From Perca fluviatilis (taxonomy: Eukaryota > Chordata > Actinopteri > Perciformes > Percidae), in assembly GCF_010015445.1 (NCBI RefSeq), contig NC_053127.1, positions 25,821,745-25,885,744 of the forward strand: DNA of 64,000 bases, in the 5' to 3' direction. Shown one piece after another: positions 50,441-59,850 of the stretch; the first letter of the stretch is position 1, and each line of letters opens with the position of its first letter. A model generated the notes under the pieces. That model was given only the letters and a program-made list of their open reading frames with translations, made no database searches and was not told the origin of the DNA. Both the position numbers and the translations under genes were made by a program.

Positions 50441-51643
50441 AATGGTGCTTCAAATTTTGGAATATATAATTGCTAATGTCAGATTGTTGAGGCAAATGCT
50501 CTTATATGTTATCTCTGAATGCATTATCTTTATGATCAAGTGCCAGCTACTGGTACATTACAGTAGTTATAAGAAAGTCTCTTACCAAGACAAGTGTAGC
50601 AGTATAAATTAAATTAACCTTCAGCCTCTGTTCCCCAGCCCTGCAAATTAGATTTACTCAAAGAGGCTGGGTCTCGCAGTAGAAAATACTCCCCTCTGAA
50701 TTGAACTGAGGAACATAATGTGCCATCTTTATCTGGGACACTTGCTACTGCCTGAGCAAGTTTGTGTCTTTTAACACATTTTTCATTTTCATTTTTGAAG
50801 TCCAAGGTTATAACCCACATAGTGTTGGCAGATTTTAGCATTAGTCTTAACACAGATGTTATTATGATGTTACACACTCATTTCAAAAAGTGCATGTGCA
50901 CAGTAACTACTCATGAGTAAAGTAATGAGTAGGCATAATCAGGCATAATTTACGGCCATGAAAGATGACTTCTCACCCTATGAAATTCATATGGTTCTTT
51001 GAATATAAAAGCACATTAATCAGCAACATTTGGCTATCACCAAAGGAAAATGAATGGGAGTCCTGGCAGTCTTAACATGGTGACTCCAAAAGTCCAAAAA
51101 CTAACTCGACACTATTAAAACTAATGTAGGGAGATTTTAAATACATGTAAATATTTAGCCAAGAAAGTCTTTGTCCAGGCAGTGTATTCTAATGTCACCA
51201 ATATTTCCTAATTTTTTCTGTGTTCTAAGAAACATCTAAATATCATATTGTTTATCAATTTTTTTTAGCGCAAACATGTACTACCAATAAAATATGTTTA
51301 TAGTTGCTCCAGTTTAATGCTAGCAAAGTTATGGAGATATACATTCATCTGAATCAAGTAAATCTCCAAAGCAAGAAAGATGGAAGAAAATGGAATTACT
51401 TAATACAAGACAGACCATTGGGGAAAAAGATAGTATTGATCATTTGTCCTACACATTTGCGATACCACTTGTATAGGATTGCCTTTCACACTGGGCTAAC
51501 ACAGACCAGAAGTATAGGATGTGGTTGCCCTGGCAATGATGGCTCTTGCTTATTGGTTTTTAAAGGCAATAATTTACCAGAGGCCTGCTGGGAGTTCCAA
51601 GCACTCAGACCAGGTTCATTAGGTGCAAACAGATACTCCTGTT

Positions 51644-51683
51644 TGTGTGTGTGTGTGTGTGTGGAGGGGGATATCAATATGTA

Positions 51684-51736
<53 letters not shown>
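51644..51736. repeat. Two (GT)n microsatellites
   Basis: Runs at 51644-51663 and 51681-51736, separated by 17 bases. Confidence 0.95.
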
Positions 51737-51740
<4 letters not shown>

Positions 51741-51901
51741 AATGGGGGACACAACTGCAGTGTTCCTATCACGTCCAGAGCTGGGATGTGTATCATGATT
51801 AATTGATGAGACCATGGCCCAGCCTGGCTCTGCACTGTATGAGATTAAACTAAACTCTCTCTTCCCTCCTGTGTCTCTCTTTCTCTCTCTTCTCTTTTTT
51901 G

Positions 51902-51903
<2 letters not shown>

Positions 51904-51967
<64 letters not shown>
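51904..51967 (+). repeat. (CT)n run serving as extended polypyrimidine tract
   Basis: About 60 bases of uninterrupted CT, continued by tttctctccctctacctcttgctc up to the cag acceptor at 51996. The whole stretch from about 51870 is almost pure pyrimidine on the transcribed strand. It precedes the exon to which every alpha transcript must splice. Confidence 0.9.
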
Positions 51968-51974
<7 letters not shown>

Positions 51975-51996
51975 CCTCTACCTCTTGCTCGGTCAG

Positions 51997-52055
51997 CCGA
52001 AAGCCCCGAATGCTGACTGGCGATATTCTGCATCTTTGAGGGCAGGGATGCAGAG
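51997..52055 (+). CDS. pcdha: Protocadherin alpha constant exon 1
   Basis: A 59-nt exon between ..cggtcag and gtaagc. In phase 0 it encodes PKAPNADWRYSASLRAGMQ plus two bases. NADWRYSASLRAGM is nearly identical to the start of the mammalian Pcdh alpha constant region (NPDWRYSASLRAGM), which identifies the subcluster firmly. Both upstream alpha variable exons (ending 31189 and 49202) end after GAG in phase 0 and join to it in frame. It forms the membrane-near start of the shared alpha cytoplasmic domain. It continues with constant exon 2 at 58441, whose first base completes the Ser codon. Confidence 0.95.
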
Positions 52056-53368
52056 GTAAGCACTTTTCATCTTTAACTCTTTTGAAACTTTTAATCATCT
52101 ACAAAAACTTACACCTATTGATGCTACTCACTCTGGTCTACACACACAGTCTGGTATCACGACAGTGTCCCCTCATAGTGCTCTTTGCCACAGCTGCAAT
52201 GTATGGTATCTCTAAATACAATATTTATTGACACATCAGATTTCGGCAGATTTTCATCACAAGACACTGCAATACAATACTGCAGATCAGTTATCTGCCA
52301 TGAAATGACCGTTAGTTGCCCCTCATCATCAGTTTGAACCTCGACCCTGTCCTCTTCCTTTGGGAAAAGCCATCTGCAGCTCCCATCAGTGGATACATAG
52401 CACTCCTCCACTGCAGTGTAATACTATATAGGTCATCTACATTCTGAGTGTCGCTTCCCCCAGTCTTTAAGCAGGAAGCATGAAGGACAAATGAGCTGAC
52501 TATGACCTTTCTCACATTATCAGATGCACACATGCATCAGTGTCTGCATGTACAACTGCCCCACACATGTGTGCCTTACAGTGCAGATTTTTAGATTTCT
52601 GTCCAGAGATGAAGGGAGAAGTTGTGAACACAGACAGCAGAGGACATTTTGGACTCTAGTTTAAATAGTTAGTTCCGTGGCATGCACTCAGTTTTTCTAA
52701 TAATGGCTGCATACGCCTCAATGCTTGACCAAATCCCAATTAAAGACTGATCTAAAGATCATATTCTCATTAGGTACCTACTGCAAATCAGAGACTACTG
52801 AAATCAAGAGGATCTGACCAAAATTGTAATACAATATATTTTTTTGTATCTACATCTGTCACTTAATTTTTGTAATTATCAGGGGTCTCATTTATAAATG
52901 TGGCGTCTGCACAAAACAGGGCTGAAAATGTGCGTAAGCCACTTCCCACGCAAACGTGATTTATAAAAAAAAAAACTTGACGGGAGAATATGCGGTTCTC
53001 TGCGCAAACTCTGACCCATGCCTACGCACATGGCCCGACTGCATGGAATACAGGATAGCATCAAATACCCTAGCATTAGATAACGGCAGAACACAGTGTA
53101 GCCTGAATAACTAAATATCTAAATGTCAAAGTCTGGAAATACAGCCGTGAAGCTCTCGCACAATCGTTACACTTAATGTCCTTGTTATCGGTCCGAACTT
53201 TAATACTGTTCGTGAAAAAACCTGCATGAAGAAAAATGTGTTTGCCTATTAGACTTTCGTCTTCAAATTGTATCTCTGGGTGGGGGATACCACTACTCCA
53301 CGCTGTGATTTTGGCAAGGTGTTAACAATCACAAGTTGGCACAGCTGACACAGCAGGACTACCCCAAT

Positions 53369-53575
53369 GGAAGAATCAGGAGAGAGAGAGACTTCAGGGA
53401 CCATGACAATGACTGGCTGATTTAAATTCCCTAAAGCTGAGCTCTTGGATCTATGTACTGAATTGGGTCCAATAGAGAGGGCAAAGCACTGGAACCATGC
53501 CATCCCGGTCCAAATACATGTCCTCGCCACTCTGGGGGCAACCGGCTGTTTCCAGAGGGAAATGGCAGACAGCTA
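53369..53575 (+). pseudogene. Harbinger (HARBI1-like) transposase fragment
   Basis: The first frame gives GRIRRERDFRDHDNDWLI and then a stop, with further stops soon after. Shifted frames carry a recognisable continuation (PCHPGPN.., RLFPEGNGRQ). The D-F-R-x-H-x-N-D-W-L pattern is typical of the N-terminal part of HARBI1 and its transposon relatives in fish. The catalytic DDE part is not present. Non-functional. Confidence 0.6.
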
Positions 53576-53916
53576 AGTGTTTAACATAAATATTATATAT
53601 ATTCTTCAACTTTATCACTAAGGCTTGTTTGGATATAATATAGTTCTGTTAAATCTTATTATATAGGTGTGGTATATCAAAGCTGTCCAAGAGTACCGTA
53701 ATGCCTGCTGTTTTGGACGGTATTATTAATATAGGTAGTCAGGTTTCCCTACACTGTGCGAGAACAGGCCGAAATTATAATTCAATTTGCAGCAATTCCC
53801 GAGCGTCTGAGAAGTTTTTTGCTTTTTCCCACCAGTCGTCATGATTCGGCATAACGAAAGAACAACTGACAACTGAGGGTCATTAACATACTTATCAGCA
53901 TTCATGAGGTGCTTTG

Positions 53917-53918
<2 letters not shown>

Positions 53919-53952
<34 letters not shown>

Positions 53953-54663
53953 CTTTATTCAGGACACAAAAAGGAAGGTCCATAGTACAAGTTAAAAAAC
54001 AATAATTACAACATAGCAATAAATATACAGTGCATACAAATAAATTAATAAAAAGTCAATAACTTTCACTTGAAATATACAAACAGGAGCGCCAATGTCT
54101 CCATAGTCTAGATGTATACCTGACAGAGCTAAAACCATTGTGGGCAAAAGCTTGTATAATTCTATTTTCAGAGACAGACATTCTACACATGTATCGAAAA
54201 ATAAGATTCCTTATTAATGCCGAACAGGTAGGCACACCAACATTAACAAACATTTGACTAGCACTACACCATCTTGGTTGTTTTAAAAGCAGTCTCATGC
54301 CATCGTTATACGCTACATTCAGTCTCTGCATATTCTTTTTGCTATAAGACCGCCACGAGTATAAAGTGGTGTACAGAATGCTCTGAATAAGGCTACCTTG
54401 ACCTTAGCAGAACACATGCCAAATGTACGTGCAAGCACATTAGCCTGAGCATATATCTTGCGGCACTGTCTATTGATATCCTTATCATCTGATAAATCAT
54501 TTACAATATGATGGCCAAGATATTTAATCTCATCACACACTTTAAGGGCGGTACCAGATAAAAAGAAATCAGGGAATACTAATTTCCTGTCTTCTTTACT
54601 TCTAACAATCATGATATTGCTCTTACTTGCATTATATTTGATATCAATATCTGCATTGACTAT
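53919..54663 (-). mobile_element. Non-LTR retrotransposon fragment, reverse transcriptase 3' part
   Basis: On the minus strand, 54612-54319 reads DEIKYLGHHIVNDLSDDKDI, then KVALFRAFCTPLYT. After a frameshift, 54330-54056 reads AYNDGMRLLLKQPRWCSASQ, then VPTCSALIRNLIF. This is the thumb and C-terminal region of a fish LINE reverse transcriptase. The element is 5'-truncated and its 3' end is an (ATT)n tail, seen on the + strand as (AAT)n at 53919-53950. The family was not determined. Confidence 0.75.
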
Positions 54664-54849
54664 TTATGGTTAAAAATGGGTATGTAAAAGGTGGGATAAG
54701 GCTGATTCACGTACACGCACACACTTGTGGGTCATCTGTGATTTATAAAGGGAACATTACTTACGGATGTGCGTACGCACGTTTTTATAAATCAGAATCT
54801 TTTTTTGCCGTACGCCATTTTTGGCTTTTGAGCGTACATACGTACTTTT

Positions 54850-56119
54850 TTTTTTTTAACAATATATTTATTGTTTTGCAGATAGAAAACATACAGTCAC
54901 AGGGACAGTACCGTTATGAACATCCCCCCTCCCCCCACCCTCAACAGCATAAACATTCAAGAAAAAAAATAAAATAAAAAATGGAAATGAAAATAGATAA
55001 AACAAAATAAATAGTGGTCCTGTTTATTTTATTTTATGAGAGACATGCCAGCTTCCACAAGCGCCACCATTCAAATTGAATCATTAATTTCAGTCTGGCC
55101 ACTTTCCAGGAACTGCATAAAAGTGTCCCATATCTCTGTGAACTTATTTAGTTTCCCTTTGGCAACATAAGTTAATTTCTCCAGTGCCAAGCCCGACGCC
55201 ATTTCTCGTAACCACATTCCAGTTTCCAATTCTACTTGTATTGTATGAGTTTTAATGCTGTGTTTATAGTCTTTGTGCCTTTAGACAAGCATTTCCCCAC
55301 TCATTTTCTGTAATATTTATTTCTAAGTCGTCTCTCCATGCACTGAGTCTACAGTGGGAATTGTCCTTCGAATTGGATTGTAACATACCATACAATACTG
55401 ACAGCTGACCTTGAGCATCCTTATTTCTTACAATAAACTTCTCTAAAGCTGACATGGGAGGTCTATCCAGGGAGTGAGCCTGTGATCTTATGAAACTCCT
55501 TAACTGCAAGTATTTAAAGAAATGATTTCTAGGTAAGTCATATTTACAAACCAATTGATCAAAAGTCATTAGATTCCCATCTATGTTTAGGTCAATTATC
55601 TTACATAAACCTCTGTTAGCCCATTGCTTAAATCCACCATCCGCTCTACCAGGTACAAAGTTACCATTACCCCATATTGGGGCAAACTGAGAGAGTTTGG
55701 GTGCATCCCCCATATAGGCATGGGCCTCATGCCAAACAGAGAGGGTATTCTTTACAAATGGGTTTTTTGTCTGCTTCTTAAGTTTTTTAAAATGAGTACA
55801 AATATGACTGAAGAGGTAGACCTGATGTTGTAGTATGTTCAATAGTTAGCCATGCTGGAGGATCAGAAGCAGAGAAATAAAACAGTGCTGTACGTAGCTG
55901 TGCTGCCCAGTAATACCATTGCAAATTAGGGACTTGAAGTCCACCGCCATCATAGGGAAGATACAATAGGGAGAGCCGTAGTCTTGGACATCTGTTACTC
56001 CATATACAATTTGAGAACAGGTTTCTGAGTTTACGAAAGAAGGATTGTGAAAGTGGGAGAGGAATAGATTGAAATAAATGGAGGAATTTGGGCAGAATTG
56101 ACATTTTAAGAATATTAAT
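54850..56119 (-). mobile_element. 5'-truncated L1-like retrotransposon with 18-bp target duplication
   Basis: GCGTACATACGTACTTTT occurs at 54832-54849 and again at 56120-56137, a perfect 18-bp duplication. The minus strand carries ORF2 C-terminal sequence: KMSILPKFLHLFQSIPLPLS, then GGGLQVPNLQWYYWAAQLR, and downstream PRNHFFKYLQLRSFI and TEIWDTFMQFLESG. This is typical of fish L1 (Tx1-like) elements. The 3' end has a poly-A tail (T-run at 54846-54857). ORF2 is 5'-truncated and has frameshifts. Confidence 0.85.
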
Positions 56120-57304
56120 GCGTACATACGTACTTTTAGTAAGGATCCTACACATAAATGAGACCACAAAAGTTGTATTAAAATATGTAATGAAGTGTTT
56201 TGCTAATTTAAGGAGAGCTGGAATGTCAGGGACTAATGAGTTTTACTTCCACATGTGTATAATTTGTAATGCATTTTCATAATTTCATGCCAACAATGCT
56301 TACTGCTCAGTTGTGCAGTCTTCTGCTCTGTCTAAGTTTGATTTAATTGGATATTAGTGTTAATTTCTATGGCGTGGAAGGTATCATAATGTGCATCATG
56401 TCATCAAGTCACTGCAACATGACATGGATTAACATAAATCATCATTGCAATTTGCCGCCGCCGTCTCTGAAATGGCAGTGCCTGTAACACGCATAGACAC
56501 AGAGAGGCTCATATTAACACTTAACCCCAACACACGCATGCTGTAATGTATCACACTACACACAGCGTGTAGCACCAACATTACTGACCCACATTCTTAC
56601 TGTAGTCAGTCAGTGAAGAAAACACCAGTGTCTGTGTCATATTCTCACACATTACACCAGCACCTTTGCTTATGGCAAAGATTGAAACCAACACTGCTCA
56701 GAATGTACATGGCCATTTTATATTCATAACAAATCCCTATATAACACAAACTGTAAGTGTGTTGTTGTTTGAGATAGACGCTGGATGTGCTGCATTGCAG
56801 AGGCCCCAGTCAGGGTAAGTCCTCTTATACAGTGAGCTCTATAGTCATTATGAATGTATGGGGGGAATTATCTCAGCCTAGGTTTGAAGCTCCATGCACG
56901 CACTTGCCTTTCTATGTTTATTACAGCGTTAGTTCCTAAATGTAAAGATACATTTTTAGGGATTCTGTGTCGTCATATTTATTTTTATGTTCTTCAGCCC
57001 CATTGGTACTTATTAAGGCATTGTTAAGGTGTGCAGCAGAATTGTTGGAATATCATTGAACAACCTCCATGACGTGTATAAGGACCGATCGTGAAAGAAA
57101 GAATTTTTGTTGCTACCAGCAGATACAATCTTCTGCGATGCAGAACGAATAGGTTCGAACGGTCTTTTATTCCTGCTGGCATCAGCATTGTGAATGACTT
57201 TCTTAAAATGTAACTCTTGTAACGATTTTTTTTGTGTGTGCTTGTTATCTATGTAGCCTATGGCTGGCTGTAAACCAAATTGCCCTCCAGGGATAATAAA
57301 GATT

Positions 57305-57400
57305 AGGGCTGGGTATCAATCAAAAATGTCCGATACCGGTACCGAGACCAATACCGTGACTTTGATACCGGTTCCTAAATAAGGTTTTTATTTGTTGGAA
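57305..57400. mobile_element. hAT-like end fragment
   Basis: The sequence TTAGGGCTGGGTATCAATCA followed by aaaatgtccgataccggtac is the terminus of a common fish hAT repeat as I recall it. No matching right end was found, so it is truncated. Confidence 0.4.
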
Positions 57401-58440
57401 AATAAAGATTAAGGAGTGAGACAATACTCTAACAACAGCAAGTCCTATGTTACTAAGGAGCTACAAAATTACTGAAATACAATGAAGATACTAAACTTAC
57501 TGTAGCGAAACTTTAAAAAATGGCTTCTTCTCCATAGTCACCAGCAGTGCCATATACTTAGTAGGTGATTTGAATAGGGATGAGGGGGAATGACATCTCA
57601 ATTGTTAGCCAAATGACCGAAATGCCCTTGTTAACCTGCCATCCACCCTGTCCATCCCCCAGTAGCAGAGAGAGTGTAGGGACAGAGGGGTTGTTTAGCT
57701 AAATATGTTATTCTAGTCTGCCTGACTCATTGATCCTTTATCTGACTGAGGTTTGTGCAACTCAGAATCTATGGCCCTGACCATGGCTCTGAAATATCAG
57801 TAACCTAACTGTATTGATAAATCCATGGCGCTGTCCGTGGTGCTGAGGTAGCAGACGGATTTGTAAATGTGACTTTTTCTCTCAGTCCTGCCCTTTGTCC
57901 AAATTCGTCTTGGATCTATAATATTCTCTAAACTATACCTTATGCAGTGGGTTACTTAAAAGAACTGGTCTTCTCATCAATAGGGTGCTATCATTGGGCA
58001 ATCCCCCGTGTTAAAAATTAACAAATCGCCTACTGCACATACTATATGTTAACTTTATGGTGATGTCAATACATCTCCACTGAGGCTGGAAGCTGTTAAC
58101 ATGGCAGTCAGGACGGTAACACCCTGTGGTAAGGATGCAGTGAAAAGGCAAATAAGGGTAGCATCAATATGCTGAAAGATTATTATGGAATTTTTGCCCA
58201 ATGACGCCAAAAAAACAAAAACGTCTACCCCAACTTTAAGTAAGCCATGAAATGAGGTGCCAGATTACACACGATACCAGATTCATCAGACGAACGCCAC
58301 CACCTATCTGGTAATGATCAGAACCTTAGGTTTCAAGCAGCAATATTTTAAGAACTGCATGAATATTTCTATTATTTTACTGGATCTATATTTGATTAAA
58401 TATTTCTCATTGAGTTTGCTGAATGTATTCTGCCTTTCAG

Positions 58441-58526
58441 TTCGGTCCACATGGAGGAGTCCTCTGTGATGCATGGAGCCCAGGGGATGCTGGTCCAGAA
58501 CTGGCCCACTGTGTCCAGCGCTGCAG
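58441..58526 (+). CDS. pcdha: Protocadherin alpha constant exon 2
   Basis: An 86-nt exon between ..ctgcctttcag and gtgagt. Completing the Ser codon from constant exon 1, it reads SSVHMEESSVMHGAQGMLVQ, then NWPTVSSAA, plus one base. Mammalian alpha exon 2 starts SSVHLEE and ends QWPTVSSA, so the match is clear. Phase 2 in and phase 1 out, as in alpha genes generally. The third constant exon, carrying the KYGPGNPK...FGKK region, was looked for by eye to 64000 and not found, so the gene continues past the right edge with an intron of at least 5.4 kb. Confidence 0.95.
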
Positions 58527-58789
58527 GTGAGTACAGGTCTGGCAGTCAGGTCAGAGTGACAAACCAGCAGAAGAGTGTCAGCTTCTTTGAGGCAATGGTG
58601 ACAGAAAACTGATATTCAAAACTGATTTTGCCTGTTTTATATCGACATTTGAACAAAAGAAAACTGAGCAAGATTTCATTAATCTTGCTTTAAAATCTAT
58701 TTATCAAAAGTAGAGACTGTTTAATGTTGGTTTGTAATGAAATTTCTTTATGCAATGTGTACATCTCCAAGCTATTTGTTGAAAGGAAG

Positions 58790-58930
58790 CAGGTGCCTGG
58801 GATTTGAACCCCTGGTACCTTAGTTGCGTGTGCCAAAAAGATAATGAGTGGGAAGCCAGCAACACTAGTGTCCTTATCCTTGTCGCTGCACTTGTGACTC
58901 GGGTTACTCCCTCCCAACTAAGCTAACTGC
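58790..58930 (-). repeat. tRNA-derived SINE-like sequence
   Basis: On the minus strand TAGCTTAGTTGG (58925-58914) matches the pol III A box exactly and GGTTCAAATCC (58810-58800) matches the B box. They are about 100 bases apart, too far for a simple tRNA, and no good cloverleaf forms. A SINE head or a tRNA relic with an insertion is more likely. Confidence 0.45.
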
Positions 58931-59359
58931 TGGCAGGTGAAGAATCAACACTGGCATTCACAAATACAGTAGGCTGTGAAAGGTATTCGTATATACCGGA
59001 TAAAAAACAAATAATTGCATTATTAGGCATAACCTACCACAGCCCATGGCATAGTTAAAACTTATATATTAAAGTGTTGTGGATTTTCTTTGGCTGATTG
59101 TCGAATCAAAGAATCTTCAGGGAGACCGGATTAATAAGCAATAATAAGATCCTTTATTCAATCAAAAGACCCTGAGTACAGTATTTTCTGCATTTATTCA
59201 TTTTACACAGGCGCACACTTCTCATTGGACATCCCAGCATCTAACATCCCGATATAGGTCACTCAAACTCTATGCTCTTGTTTTATAACTTGCTTTACAT
59301 TTTAAACAATTTGTCTGATTAACTAAGGAATAGTTAACAGAGTTAACTGGAATGGTTAA

Positions 59360-59850
59360 CTGGTTCAACTTTTTGGGAAATACGCTTGTTCGTTTTCTTG
59401 CTGAGGGCTAGATGAGAGAATGATTCAACTCTCATGCCTGTATGCTAGAGATTATGCTAGAGACAGTAAGCTTAGCTTAGCATATAGACTGGAAGTAGGG
59501 GAAAACAGCTAGCCTCAGCACGTTATATCTCATTTGTTTAATCTATACCAAATCCAAAGTGTAAAAATAGGAAGTTGCAGTCTAAAGGTTACAATGTACG
59601 GATTAAAGAAACAAAATATAGTGTTATTTAGTGAGCTGTAGAGGTGCTAGTAGGTACTAGCCAATGTTTGTTTGTTTTTACCATTGAACAGAGCCATGCT
59701 AGCTTATTCCCCCTACGTTTTGCTAAGCTAACCGTCTCATGGCTCTATACTGTTTTTATCGTGCAGACATAAAAGTGGTATCATTCATCTCAATATCATT
59801 GCAACAAAGTGAATAAGCGCATTTGCCAAAATGCTGAACTATTCCTTTAA
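59360..59850. mobile_element. MITE with TTTTTGGGAAATACGC-type termini
   Basis: Left TGGTTCAACTTTTTGGGAAA then tacgcttgttcgttttcttgc; the right, read inward, is aatagttcagcattttggca then aatgcgcttattcactttgttgc. The interior 'gcttagcttagcatatagactgg' and 'gctaagctaaccgtctcatggctc' are also inverted. This is a repeat common in percomorph fishes as I recall it. Confidence 0.6.

Larger units (their letters stand above)
49203..51996 (+). other. Intron between alpha-c2 variable exon and alpha constant exon 1
   Basis: 2.8 kb. It contains a LINE-like 3' end at about 50130-50440, GT microsatellites at 51644-51663 and 51681-51736, and a CT repeat at 51904-51967 just before the acceptor. Confidence 0.75.
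52883..56166 (+). mobile_element. Decayed PIF/Harbinger transposon with nested LINE insertions
   Basis: Inverted termini contain GGTCTCATTTAT (52884-52895 and, reversed, 56154-56165), followed on both sides by diverged inverted arms with tgcgtacgca and gatttataaa motifs. On the + strand at 53369 onward the reading RRERDFRDHDNDWLI, followed in broken frames by a Pro/Thr-rich segment ending in EGNGRQ, matches the start of HARBI1-like transposases. Stops and frameshifts are present. Two LINE fragments interrupt it at 53919-54663 and 54850-56119, so the original element was about 1.3 kb. Confidence 0.7.
52056..58440 (+). other. Intron between alpha constant exons 1 and 2
   Basis: 6.4 kb, about half occupied by a decayed Harbinger transposon (52883-56166) that itself contains two LINE fragments. 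The rest shows a hAT-like end fragment at 57305 and no gene. Confidence 0.85.

Noticed and set aside
55264..56167. Minus-strand ORFs of 192 and 126 codons as host genes
   Set aside because: They are L1 ORF2 fragments flanked by an 18-bp target duplication.
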